From positions 1 to 32,467 of IMG/VR virus record IMGVR_UViG_3300028197_000085: a stretch of DNA of 32,467 nt; one strand, written 5' to 3'. The position numbers and the translations under genes are program-made. A model generated the notes under the pieces. The model did no database searches, was not told the DNA's origin, and saw only the letters and a program-made list of their open reading frames with translations. This DNA is from a virus. Shown here in pieces: positions 8,631 to 16,158 of the stretch (position 1 is its first letter; each line of letters opens with the position of its first letter).

Positions 8631-10286
8631 TTACTGAATCTTATGTAATCCATCTACATAAACCTTACCGTAGAATTCACCTCTTAACATCTTCTTCGCG
8701 TAACGTGTCATAACACCTTTACGTGGAGTGAAGTTTTTAGGGTCATATACTAAAGGAGTCATAATTAATGGAATGTATGGAGAATAAACTGCTCCAGTTT
8801 CAAGGAATTGTGTTCCTCTATAACCCATTAATATTACGTTCTCTTTCATATAAGGATTCTTATATACTTGGAATCTACTGTTCAATGAACCAACTTTAGT
8901 TACACCGAATGCAAATTGAGCATCACCGTTATCCGCTGTTGAAGCGTATCCTGGGATAGATTCAATAATTGTTGCAACATCTGGAGATACTACTAAGAAA
9001 TTAGCCCCACCTCTTAATGTTTTTTGATGAATCTTGTTAGATACACCTGCAACTACTGTTCCTAATGTTTGAAACCATGCACCTTGATTGAATGCAGAAG
9101 CACCATACTCAGCAGTTCCCATATTAGCGAATCCTGAACCATTCCATACTCTACCAGTCGTTGCTGACCAGTAACCTTTAGATTTAGCTCCTGAGATTAA
9201 CATATCTAAAATTTCAAAATCAATTTCTTGTGAAATGTATTCTGATAACATAGATGTTAATTCAGCTTCAGCATCGATACTATGATAAGCGTTCAAATCT
9301 TGTGCGAATTCTGGAGTCCATTGTGCTTTTAACTTTCTAGTCTTAGCAACAATTGGTAAACTCTTCATTTCAACATTCAATTCTGGAATATCGATATCAA
9401 CTTCTGGGTTTCCACTTAGTGAAGTTCCAGCTGCTTCAAAATCACCTCTTGAAGTATCAGATGGAGCTTTGTGATATTTTACTACCAACTCATCTGTGTT
9501 GTTTGATGCTAAGAATCCTGAAGTTTTTGCGATAAACACAATATCAGTTCCAGCTTCTACAGTAAACTGTGGATACTGGTCTGTAATTTCAGAACCTTCT
9601 AATCTAAATCCTCTAATACCTTTGTCATCATAGTTTGCTATAGATGCTTTTGGTACTGCGACTTTTACAATCGTAGGTACTGCAGATGTTAAAGCTGCGT
9701 GATTAGATGATGAAAACTGAGTATCATAATTGATATCAGCAGCTGCTACAGATGATGTTACGAAGTTATTCGCTCCAGCTGCACCTAATGTTTGAGTTGC
9801 AGATGTTTTATCATTTATAGAATATCCAAATCTACCTGCACCATACAAACCACCTGATGGGTCTGAAGTAGTATCAGTTACACCGAATACTGAATCAGCT
9901 TGTGAATCTTTACCAGAACCGGTAGCGAAACCTGCTTGACCTGTACCATATTTGAAATCTAGATAAAATACTAGTCCAGATGGTAAGTTCATTGGTTGTA
10001 CACTAACGAAATCTTTTGCTACGATTTCACTAAAAATTCTTCTTACTAATGGTAGAGCTACACCAGCCCACTCTTCTGAATTTGCAGAAGTACCAGTAGA
10101 AGAAGCTTCTTTTACTAATTGTCTTGCTTGGTTTTCTAAAAGGGTAGCAACGCCAGCTTTTTCAACTTCGTTGTTAATTCCTTCTAAAAGACCGGTCTTT
10201 TCCCACTTACCAGCTAAAGCTCTTGTAGCTTCAGATAGTCTTGCGGTGTGAGAAGAACCTTCATTTAAAATGTTTTTTAAATCCAT
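8631..10286 (-). CDS. 23: Major capsid protein, T4 gp23-like
   Basis: The 551-aa product matches the T4 gp23 family (521 aa in T4). The central segment TRKLKAQWTPEFAQDL followed by DAEAELTSMLSEYI, and the C-terminal RYAKKMLRGEFYGKVYVDG (residues 528-546), are family hallmarks. The ATG at 10286 has an AGGAG ribosome site, 27 bases after the scaffold gene stop. Gp23 forms the hexamers of the head shell, and in T4 its first 65 residues are removed by the gp21 protease. Here the N-terminus MDLKNILNEG has the [LI]-x-E pattern seen on other genes of the cluster, and LLEGINNE near residues 33-40 and ATLLENQA near 47-54 are further possible cut sites. The gene is followed by a strong terminator, consistent with high-level late expression with the scaffold. 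Confidence 0.95.
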   Translation of the reverse strand: MDLKNILNEGSSHTARLSEATRALAGKWEKTGLLEGINNEVEKAGVATLLENQARQLVKEASSTGTSANSEEWAGVALPLVRRIFSEIVAKDFVSVQPMNLPSGLVFYLDFKYGTGQAGFATGSGKDSQADSVFGVTDTTSDPSGGLYGAGRFGYSINDKTSATQTLGAAGANNFVTSSVAAADINYDTQFSSSNHAALTSAVPTIVKVAVPKASIANYDDKGIRGFRLEGSEITDQYPQFTVEAGTDIVFIAKTSGFLASNNTDELVVKYHKAPSDTSRGDFEAAGTSLSGNPEVDIDIPELNVEMKSLPIVAKTRKLKAQWTPEFAQDLNAYHSIDAEAELTSMLSEYISQEIDFEILDMLISGAKSKGYWSATTGRVWNGSGFANMGTAEYGASAFNQGAWFQTLGTVVAGVSNKIHQKTLRGGANFLVVSPDVATIIESIPGYASTADNGDAQFAFGVTKVGSLNSRFQVYKNPYMKENVILMGYRGTQFLETGAVYSPYIPLIMTPLVYDPKNFTPRKGVMTRYAKKMLRGEFYGKVYVDGLHKIQ

Positions 10287-10313
10287 TTTTTTTCTCCTAT
10301 TAATCTTAATTTA

Positions 10314-11345
10314 TTATTTTAAACCAGCTAGTTTTTTCCATCTAGCGGCCATTTCGTTGCCCTCAGAAATTATTTTCTTTGGTGCGGAACTTTTTGTTGC
10401 TTTAGAAGCATAACCTTCTTTTACAACTGTTCTTTTCTTTTTAGCGACGTTTAAGTTTTCTGCTAAAGTTGAAAATACTAATTTCACTTCTCTTACTGAT
10501 GATGTTCTATCGAAGTTTTCAAGAACTTTAACCTTTTGGTTTTCGTTCAAATCAAAAGTTCTGAATAGTTTGTTAGTATAAAGTAGTTTAGCGTTCAACA
10601 GATTTACTTCATTGATAGTTTTTTGTAAACTTTCAATTGTTAAATATGCTTCTTCTAATTCTTCTTCTTTATCTTCACCTTCTTCTTCACCTTCGTTAAC
10701 TTCTTCTTCATCTTCAGATACTTCATCTTCCTCAGAATCTTCCATTTCTTTCAAAGTTCTAATAACTTCGTCTAAATCGATTTCTTCTTCGTCGTCTAAA
10801 TCATCTTCTTCAGCTACCGCTTCTTCAGAATCATCTTCTTCGACTTCTTCTTCTTCGTGGTAGTTTTCTTCAGTTTCTTCAGAATCTTCTAGTTCTGCTT
10901 CTAATTCAGCGATTACAGACTCTAAGTCTAAATCATCTTCATCTTCTTCAGGAACTTCTTCTTCTGATTCGTAAGTTTCCTCAGTTGGTTCTTCAGTTTC
11001 TTCAACTTCTTCAGTTTCTTCAACTTCTTCAGTTTCTTCTACTTCTTCACCTTCTTCTGTAGCTTCTTCTTCTTCGTACTCTTCACCTTCTTCTTCAATC
11101 GTTTCATCCTCTTCTGAATGAACTTCTGAATCTAAATCGGTTTCAACAGCAACTGCTGTTTCATCTTCAAGTTCATCTTCAAGTTCTTCATCTTCAGCTT
11201 CTTCAGCTAATTTTGCAGAAATCATTGATTGTAGTTTTGGGGTGAACGCTTCCTCTAATGCTAGTTTAGCGTTTGCTAGAGCGGTTTCTTTAACAGCTTT
11301 AGCATCAGCGATAGCTTCAGATAACAAATCTTTTCTATTTGCCAT
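10314..11345 (-). CDS. 22: Prohead core scaffold protein, T4 gp22-like, very acidic
   Basis: The 343-aa product lies directly upstream of the capsid gene, the gp22 position in T4. An AGGAG ribosome site precedes the ATG. The N-terminus MANRKDLLSEA has a targeting/cleavage-like LSE. Residues about 48-233 are almost all Glu/Asp with VEETEE repeated three times at 102-119. A helical C-terminal domain follows (residues 234-300: LTIESLQKTINEVNLLNAKL, then NENQKVKVLENFDR), and the end is basic (AARWKKLAGLK). Such scaffolds guide shell assembly and are degraded by the gp21 protease. The acidic tract is longer than I expect for T4 gp22. A shadow reading frame on the plus strand encodes poly-Ser and is not a gene. 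Family assignment rests on position, the C-terminal helical pattern and composition. Confidence 0.85.
   Translation of the reverse strand: MANRKDLLSEAIADAKAVKETALANAKLALEEAFTPKLQSMISAKLAEEAEDEELEDELEDETAVAVETDLDSEVHSEEDETIEEEGEEYEEEEATEEGEEVEETEEVEETEEVEETEEPTEETYESEEEVPEEDEDDLDLESVIAELEAELEDSEETEENYHEEEEVEEDDSEEAVAEEDDLDDEEEIDLDEVIRTLKEMEDSEEDEVSEDEEEVNEGEEEGEDKEEELEEAYLTIESLQKTINEVNLLNAKLLYTNKLFRTFDLNENQKVKVLENFDRTSSVREVKLVFSTLAENLNVAKKKRTVVKEGYASKATKSSAPKKIISEGNEMAARWKKLAGLK
10989..11042 (-). repeat. Three 18-base repeats encoding VEETEE
   Basis: Three tandem 18-base units lie within the acidic tract of the scaffold gene and encode residues 102-119. The surrounding GAA/GAG-rich DNA looks prone to slippage, so repeat number may differ between relatives. 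Confidence 0.8.
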
Positions 11346-11401
11346 AATTGTTCTCCTATATTGTTGTTTGGAAATAAGATTATTAGAATCTTAATAGATA
11401 T

Positions 11402-11409
11402 TATTTATA
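11402..11409 (-). promoter_or_regulatory. TATAAATA, T4-late-promoter-like box upstream of scaffold/capsid unit
   Basis: The minus strand reads TATAAATA, the T4 late -10 consensus, 57 bases before the scaffold ATG at 11345. Among the longer gaps this is the only one with this box in the coding orientation and without ATATTTAT. In T4 the box is read by sigma-like gp55 with the sliding clamp. Assigned by sequence and position only. Confidence 0.6.
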
Positions 11410-11476
11410 AAAATAAATTTAACCATCTATTGGGAGACGGTATTTTTTCTCTACAATAAGTATGTAGTATAATTGA

Positions 11477-11495
11477 AAACACTTAATAAGTGTTT
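11477..11495 (-). terminator. Hairpin just after bS21-like gene, possible weak terminator
   Basis: A perfect 8-bp stem (AAACACTT / AAGTGTTT) with a three-base loop starts one base after the bS21-like stop. The following tract (TCAATTAT on the minus strand) is only moderately T-rich, so it may be a weak terminator or an mRNA 3'-end stabiliser. Confidence 0.55.
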
Positions 11496-11496
11496 A

Positions 11497-11754
11497 CTAA
11501 TAATTTTCAAGCTGGTTTCTTCTCCACTCAGCTCGGATGGCATCTTTCATTTTCTTTCTTTTGATAACTGAAGGTTTAAGGAACTCTTTACGAGCTTTAA
11601 ATTCTTCTAACTTATCACTATCTTTTATTTTTCTTTTAAATGTTTTGAGTGCCAACTCAATGTTACCATTCACAACTTTAACTGCTAATGAGTTACCTGG
11701 TATATCCATATCTTGTTTATTAATTCTTTTGTAATTCTTTGGTTTTTCTATCAT
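11497..11754 (-). CDS. rpsU: Ribosomal protein bS21 homologue
   Basis: This 85-aa protein resembles bacterial bS21: NSLAVKVVNGNIELALKTFK (residues 21-40), RKIKDSDKLEEFKARKEFLK (41-60) and PSVIKRKKMKDAIRAEWRRN (61-80) line up with the bS21 order of V..G..E.AL..FKR, then R..F.KP...RK, then a basic helix. bS21 binds the small subunit near the 3' end of 16S rRNA, where the anti-SD sequence lies, and phage-encoded copies are known from marine and huge phages. The frame extends upstream to 11787, but those 11 codons lie in a terminator hairpin, so I place the start at the ATG at 11754. That ATG has no SD sequence (TATAATAATATAC precedes it), unlike most genes here. Product presumably acts on host ribosomes late in infection; inferred. 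Confidence 0.8.
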   Translation of the reverse strand: MIEKPKNYKRINKQDMDIPGNSLAVKVVNGNIELALKTFKRKIKDSDKLEEFKARKEFLKPSVIKRKKMKDAIRAEWRRNQLENY

Positions 11755-11768
11755 GTATATTATTATAT

Positions 11769-11805
11769 AAAAAAATACACCTATCACATCATTGTGTAGG
11801 TGTAT
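11769..11805 (-). terminator. Strong terminator-like hairpin upstream of bS21-like gene
   Basis: On the minus strand ATACACCTA/TAGGTGTAT form a 9-bp stem extended by an inner CACA/TGTG stem past a one-base bulge. Seven or more T residues follow. It lies after the 105-aa gene, ends the long assembly transcript and finishes only about 15 bases before the bS21-like ATG. One base before its upstream arm is an ATATTTAT motif. Confidence 0.88.
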
Positions 11806-11813
11806 ATAAATAT
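11806..11813 (-). promoter_or_regulatory. ATATTTAT intergenic motif, copy 6, abutting a terminator hairpin
   Basis: The motif is directly followed by the hairpin at 11769-11805. If it is a promoter, the transcript would begin in or just before the hairpin, which would make the hairpin a leader structure of the bS21-like mRNA. Confidence 0.45.
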
Positions 11814-11832
11814 CTAAATTATTTTAATAAAC

Positions 11833-12150
11833 TTAAAAATCGTTATCAGATGCTAGTTTATATTTTTTTAATGCCGATTGAAGTTCTTTTAAAATAAGAC
11901 TATCAATTAAAATAGATTTACCAGATGCATTATCAGTAACATAAAGAGTTGGAGTAAATGTAAATTGTTTACTAGAACTTTTCATTTTAGATAATTTTTT
12001 AACATAATCAGTTAATTCAATTATTCTTTCTTTTGTAAATGGTACTTCACCATAATAATATAATCCTGTCCTAGAATCGTAATTACCTTCGTTTACTGAT
12101 TTGTTTATTGCCTTTTTTGCAATTTCAAAGTATGAGATTTCTTTTTTCAT
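11833..12150 (-). CDS. Hypothetical protein of capsid-assembly cluster, 105 aa
   Basis: The ATG at 12150 lies 3 bases after the preceding stop and has a GTGGAGAA ribosome site inside the upstream gene, so translation is probably coupled. The basic N-terminal helix (MKKEISYFEIAKKAINKSVNEG) contains SVNEG, a variant of the NESVVNE motif found in the protease, 991-aa and 667-aa proteins, encoded by nearly the same bases (12088-12102). The rest has a small alpha/beta look (YYYGEVPFTKERIIELTDYV). There is no membrane span or known catalytic motif. It is the last gene before the strong terminator. Its place and the shared motif suggest a head-internal or assembly protein; no family recognised. Confidence 0.65.
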   Translation of the reverse strand: MKKEISYFEIAKKAINKSVNEGNYDSRTGLYYYGEVPFTKERIIELTDYVKKLSKMKSSSKQFTFTPTLYVTDNASGKSILIDSLILKELQSALKKYKLASDNDF

Positions 12151-12153
12151 AAT

Positions 12154-12549
12154 TTATTTCTCCACGCCTCTAATAGATTTTATTTTATATTTTTTATAAA
12201 GTTCACCTATCTCTTTGTGAAATGGTAACAGTTGTTGATTGTAAACTTTAGCAGATTGGTCTTTTAGTTGAACCATTTTAATTATATCGTGGTCATCAGC
12301 CTTCTTAGCAAATTTAGTTCCAACATAACCTGATGCATTCTTTCTGATTACATCTGGATTTGGAACTTCATTAATAGTACCTTCATTAACTCCTTCAGAT
12401 AAATCATCAATACCCTGCTTCATATCTCCAAATAGTTTTCCAAATTGTTTTTGTTGTTTGGAATCTAATTTTTTAATATTCTTTAGATGTTTCTTTACCA
12501 TAAAAGATAAATCAACTGAAATGTCTTGTAATATATCTGAGTAATCCAT
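12154..12549 (-). CDS. Hypothetical protein of capsid-assembly cluster, 131 aa
   Basis: The start at 12549 lies 5 bases after the stop of the 991-aa protein, and the ribosome site AATAGGATAA overlaps that stop. The protein is helical and Lys-rich (FMVKKHLKNIKKLDSKQQKQ). A central segment, LSEGVNEGTINEVPNPD, contains three [VI]NE/SEG-type sites like the putative protease cut sites elsewhere. The segment AKVYNQQLLPFHKEIGELYK may form the C-terminal helix. No cofactor or catalytic motif is visible. Expression must be coupled to the neighbours on both sides. A small head-internal protein is plausible, but the family is not recognised. Confidence 0.65.
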   Translation of the reverse strand: MDYSDILQDISVDLSFMVKKHLKNIKKLDSKQQKQFGKLFGDMKQGIDDLSEGVNEGTINEVPNPDVIRKNASGYVGTKFAKKADDHDIIKMVQLKDQSAKVYNQQLLPFHKEIGELYKKYKIKSIRGVEK

Positions 12550-12554
12550 TGTGG

Positions 12555-15530
12555 TTATCCTATTTTCTTTAGTGAATGTGTTTGAGTTGCTATCCAGCTA
12601 TCACCCACACCTGCCATCTTAGCTGCTTTCTTAATAGCTTCAACAGTATTTCTTGCTTTTACTTTATATACGTTCTTCTTAGATAATTTAACACCACTAA
12701 GAGTCATATCAGCAAAACTCATTTCCCAAGTTGCGAATCCACCTTCGTTGATTTTTTCTTCTTCTACTTCTTCAGATTCGTTTACTTTTTTATTACTAAC
12801 TGAAGCTAACATATCTTTAGCTGATACTTTCATCTTCATTAATTTAGATGATGGTAGTTCACCAAATCCAAATGATTCGTTTAATAAGTTTTTTAGTTTC
12901 ATATTTCCCTTTGATTCTTTTGTGAATTCTTTTGCGTTATCTTTATCTTTTTTATCAACTGATTTTACAGGATAAGTTTTACCATCTACTTCAAATTCAC
13001 TATCACCGTTTGCGATTGCTTTTGCTCTATTAGCTCCGAACTCATTACCTTCTTCTAATTCATTGATTTCGTAATACTTTCCTAATGTTTCACCAATTTC
13101 ATCATAAGATGCTTCTAACCTTTGTTGTAATGTTCCAACTTCTCTTAAAGTTTTTTCAAATACTTTGAATGATTCGTTCATTCTTTTTACGTGTCTACCA
13201 ACTGTGATTCCATCAAATGAACCTTCGGTTTCTTTAACCATATTTTTACCAGCTGATTCTACTAAGTTTCTGATTGATTCATATACTTTAGATAAACCTT
13301 CTTTTCTATAGATAGATTCACCAAATGTTTTGTATGATTTAACTGCTTCTAAGAATGCTTGTTTCTGTTCGTTATTCATTTCGTTAGATTCTTCTCTGCT
13401 CTCTTCATCGTTTTCTTTAACGAATGGAGTGTGGAATGGGTTTGATTGAACTTTCATTCCTTCAAACGATTCTTTTAATAAATCTTTTAATTTCATTGTA
13501 TTTCCCTTTGATTCTTTTATTTTTCTTTTAGATGATTCTTCTACAGGTTTAGTCCACTCTCCATCATCACCTTTTTCCCAACCCCTAGATTCCATTTCAC
13601 CATTATAAGCTTTTTGTTGGTCTCCGTAAGAAAGTGCTTTGAAAGCGGCTGGTCCCATTTTCTTTTCTACTGCAGTTTTGATATAATAACTATCATTTTT
13701 ATCTAAAGGTACTCGCTTTGGTTCACTTTTAGGTTCATCCTTTTTTGGTTCACTTTTAGGTTCTTCCTTTGGAGTACCATTGGATTGTCTAATCATGTCT
13801 TTTATATCACTTGCCATCTTTTCGATTTCTTCTTTTGGTCTTACATCTAACCCATCTTCTTCTGCTTCTTCTGGAGAATCGTAGTTTTCAGCTTCTTCAG
13901 CATCCTGCTGTGCCATACTTAAATCCTCTACCTGGCTCATAATTTTTTTATAATCTTCATCAGATATTTTACCTTCAAGTTTTTCAACATCACTTTCAAT
14001 ATCATCAGCATAATATAAACTATCGAAATCTTTGGATAATTCAATTTTAGGTCCATCCTTTTTAGGTTCACTTTTAGGTTCTTCCTTTGAAGGTTGTCTA
14101 TTTGGTTCATCTTCTGCATCTGATTTAGCTTTTGCTATATCATCTTTTGATGGTGGTACGTGTTTTGCTGGATTAGCGTTTTTTACTTGATAAGTGTTAC
14201 CAGTTTTTTTATTTTTAACATAAACATCTTCGTTTAATAGGTCTGTTAATTTCATAGTTCCCTCTATTTTTATCTCCATCATCTTCTTAGCCTCAGCTTC
14301 GATTTGTTTTTTGATATTAGATGGTACTTTTTTATCGTAATACTTTACTTTACCTTTTGAATCAATGTGAGCTACATTTTTGTAATCACCTTTTTCTTCT
14401 TCGGCTTTGTTATAAATAGTTATTCCGTTTCCTTTACGAGCCATTCCAATATCATACTTAACTTCATTAACTACTGATTCTCTCAACTTTATTTGACCTT
14501 TAAAGTCTGGATGTTTCAACAATTTTTTAGCAAATTCTTTCGCTTGTTTTTCTGTAGTTTTTAACTTATCACCCTTACCTCTAAATTTTCTATCTCTACC
14601 ACCCAAATCATAAGTAAAAGTTGATTTACCGTTATTAATATTTAACATCCAACCAGTCTTACCTTTAAATAATTCAGCTTCTCCTTTTTTTACTTCGTTA
14701 ACTACTGATTCATTCTTTACATCTGAATACAAATCTTTAACCCATAAGATAGATTCTTTATTTGGTTTAACTTGTTTTCCGTATTTTTTAAAGAATTTTT
14801 TAATAAAATCTTCTTCACTTGATGATGATTTAATTGTAAGATGTATATCACTCATCACACCCTCTTTAAGTCCTTCAGGAACACAATTAGGAACATCTTT
14901 ACCATTCTTCTTCTTCATACCTACCATTTGGTAGTTCTTCCAACAGGGGTTATCATCTTCATTAACTACTGATTCGTTTTTGAACGGATTAAATAAACCT
15001 CTCTTATTTACTTCCTTTTCAGTAGATGGTGCAACCTTTGCATTGCTTTGGTGTTTGTTTTTAATTGGATTGTATTTTTCCAATTCATCTACATTCACAT
15101 TACCATCAGCATCAGTTTTCACTTCACCTGATGCATCATCACCTAATCTTACGATACCAACAGTCTTAGTTCTTTTATTATAAACTAAATCATCCTTTTT
15201 GAATTTACCTTTAGCTTCATTTACATTATCTCTCATTGCTTTTGATAAATCTTTAATGTGTTTCAATTCTTCTTTAGCACCTTTAAATTTAGCGTATCTA
15301 TCTAATCCCATAACACTCATAATACCTAATGATATGTGTAATCTAGCTTTTGCTGCTTTTGGATACTTTCTACCATAAGGAGATGAGTTAAACCAATCAA
15401 TCATAGCTTGTGCCATTTCTTTTGATAGTTTAATTCCTTCTACTCTATCAGTATTTCCTTTTACAACCTGTTTTAGTCCACCGATTGCTGAAATTTCGTT
15501 GATTGAGTTTCTTATTTCTGTTAATTTCAT
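12555..15530 (-). CDS. Modular 991-aa protein with four in-frame targeting-peptide starts, putative head-internal polyprotein
   Basis: I place the start at the ATG at 15530, which follows the protease stop directly with AAGGGAAACGAA as ribosome site; an upstream in-frame start would lie inside the protease gene. The protein begins MKLTEIRNSINEI. Similar peptides recur at residue 426 (MKLTDLLNED), 679 (MKLKDLLKES) and 877 (MKLKNLLNES), each preceded in the DNA by GAGGGAACT or AAAGGGAAAT plus ATG, so the modules look like former genes fused in frame. ESVVNE occurs at residues 186, 274 and 351. Between are a KOW-like segment (KFKKDDLVYNKRTKTVGIV), Lys/Pro/Glu linkers (KEEPKSEPKKDGPK), a helical module (residues 679-876) and a C-terminal module (GFATWEMSFADMTL). 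In T4, internal head proteins carry MKTYQEF-type targeting peptides cut at [LI]-x-E by gp21. A role as packaged internal proteins is inferred; no enzyme motif is seen. Confidence 0.75.
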   Translation of the reverse strand: MKLTEIRNSINEISAIGGLKQVVKGNTDRVEGIKLSKEMAQAMIDWFNSSPYGRKYPKAAKARLHISLGIMSVMGLDRYAKFKGAKEELKHIKDLSKAMRDNVNEAKGKFKKDDLVYNKRTKTVGIVRLGDDASGEVKTDADGNVNVDELEKYNPIKNKHQSNAKVAPSTEKEVNKRGLFNPFKNESVVNEDDNPCWKNYQMVGMKKKNGKDVPNCVPEGLKEGVMSDIHLTIKSSSSEEDFIKKFFKKYGKQVKPNKESILWVKDLYSDVKNESVVNEVKKGEAELFKGKTGWMLNINNGKSTFTYDLGGRDRKFRGKGDKLKTTEKQAKEFAKKLLKHPDFKGQIKLRESVVNEVKYDIGMARKGNGITIYNKAEEEKGDYKNVAHIDSKGKVKYYDKKVPSNIKKQIEAEAKKMMEIKIEGTMKLTDLLNEDVYVKNKKTGNTYQVKNANPAKHVPPSKDDIAKAKSDAEDEPNRQPSKEEPKSEPKKDGPKIELSKDFDSLYYADDIESDVEKLEGKISDEDYKKIMSQVEDLSMAQQDAEEAENYDSPEEAEEDGLDVRPKEEIEKMASDIKDMIRQSNGTPKEEPKSEPKKDEPKSEPKRVPLDKNDSYYIKTAVEKKMGPAAFKALSYGDQQKAYNGEMESRGWEKGDDGEWTKPVEESSKRKIKESKGNTMKLKDLLKESFEGMKVQSNPFHTPFVKENDEESREESNEMNNEQKQAFLEAVKSYKTFGESIYRKEGLSKVYESIRNLVESAGKNMVKETEGSFDGITVGRHVKRMNESFKVFEKTLREVGTLQQRLEASYDEIGETLGKYYEINELEEGNEFGANRAKAIANGDSEFEVDGKTYPVKSVDKKDKDNAKEFTKESKGNMKLKNLLNESFGFGELPSSKLMKMKVSAKDMLASVSNKKVNESEEVEEEKINEGGFATWEMSFADMTLSGVKLSKKNVYKVKARNTVEAIKKAAKMAGVGDSWIATQTHSLKKIG
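12900..12912 (-). promoter_or_regulatory. Internal ribosome site and ATG of module 4 in the 991-aa gene
   Basis: AAAGGGAAAT followed directly by ATG (start at 12902) lies in frame at residue 877, ahead of MKLKNLLNES. SD-ATG spacing is short but the sequence matches true starts in the window. Confidence 0.5.
13494..13510 (-). promoter_or_regulatory. Internal ribosome site and ATG of module 3 in the 991-aa gene
   Basis: AAAGGGAAATACA precedes an in-frame ATG at 13496 (residue 679) ahead of MKLKDLLKES. Spacing and sequence closely match the main start of the same gene (AAGGGAAACGAA-ATG), so internal initiation is plausible. Confidence 0.55.
14253..14264 (-). promoter_or_regulatory. Internal ribosome site and ATG of module 2 in the 991-aa gene
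   Basis: GAGGGAACT precedes an in-frame ATG at 14255 (residue 426) ahead of MKLTDLLNED. A 565-residue product would result from initiation here. Confidence 0.55.
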
Positions 15531-15540
15531 TTCGTTTCCC

Positions 15541-16158
15541 TTAAATTGAACAAACACCATCTATTTCACAGATGATATCTCTTACTAATGTATTAATTTT
15601 TTTATATGAAGGTGTTTTACCCTTACCTACTACTGATTCGTTTACAGGTCTCATAAATGCACCATGTGTTGATGGGTTTGAAACAAAATCCCAACAAATT
15701 AAATCAAAATCATCTTCTACAGTAACAGTTCCATTACTACTAGCTTCTTTTACAGAGCCCATACCCCTTGAAGAGATACCAACAGTACAACCTGCCTCTA
15801 AAAGTTCTTTAAGGATGTTTCCTGCTGGTGTTTTAAGTACTTCTACTTTACCCATCACATCATCACCCTTCCAATATACTTTTCTAATAATATGTGAAGT
15901 ATTTTTTAGTTCAACTACCGAAGATTCAGGGTGGTCTAATTCACCAAAGGCCCTATTTTCTTTAATCTCTCTACCCATATACTTTTCAACTTCTCTTTCT
16001 AAGATTGAACGTGGATATACTCTACCATTTTGATTTTCTGCCTCTGCTCTTTGAAGGACACCGTTAACAATCAATCTACCATTGTTATCTTCCAATGATT
16101 CATTGATTTGACTCTTAGTCATAGTAAATGGTATAGTATCTATAAGTAATTTATTCAT
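15541..16158 (-). CDS. 21: Prohead core protease, T4 gp21-like (S77 family)
   Basis: The 205-aa protein has the S77 prohead protease layout: N-terminal GRVYPRSIL, the histidine in FGELDHPESS (H76), the serine in GISSRGMGS (S129 or S130) and the acidic segment DDFDLICWDFVSNPSTHGAF. The family cleaves scaffold, capsid protein and internal proteins after Glu in [LI]-x-E sites and finally digests itself. The ATG at 16158 overlaps the stop of the 44-aa gene (TAATG), giving translational coupling; a TTG at 16170 would add four residues and is less likely. Near its own N-terminus is SQINES and near the C-terminus RPVNESVVGKG, both resembling the cluster's putative cut sites and perhaps used for self-processing. 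The 991-aa putative substrate follows directly. Confidence 0.93.
   Translation of the reverse strand: MNKLLIDTIPFTMTKSQINESLEDNNGRLIVNGVLQRAEAENQNGRVYPRSILEREVEKYMGREIKENRAFGELDHPESSVVELKNTSHIIRKVYWKGDDVMGKVEVLKTPAGNILKELLEAGCTVGISSRGMGSVKEASSNGTVTVEDDFDLICWDFVSNPSTHGAFMRPVNESVVGKGKTPSYKKINTLVRDIICEIDGVCSI

Noticed and set aside
10612-10863. Plus-strand poly-Ser reading frame
   Set aside because: It is the antisense of the GAA/GAG-rich acidic tract of the scaffold gene; the Ser runs are a shadow of Glu codons.
11755-11787. Eleven-residue upstream extension of the bS21-like protein
   Set aside because: Those codons are the arm and T run of the terminator hairpin, and the bS21 similarity begins well after the ATG at 11754.
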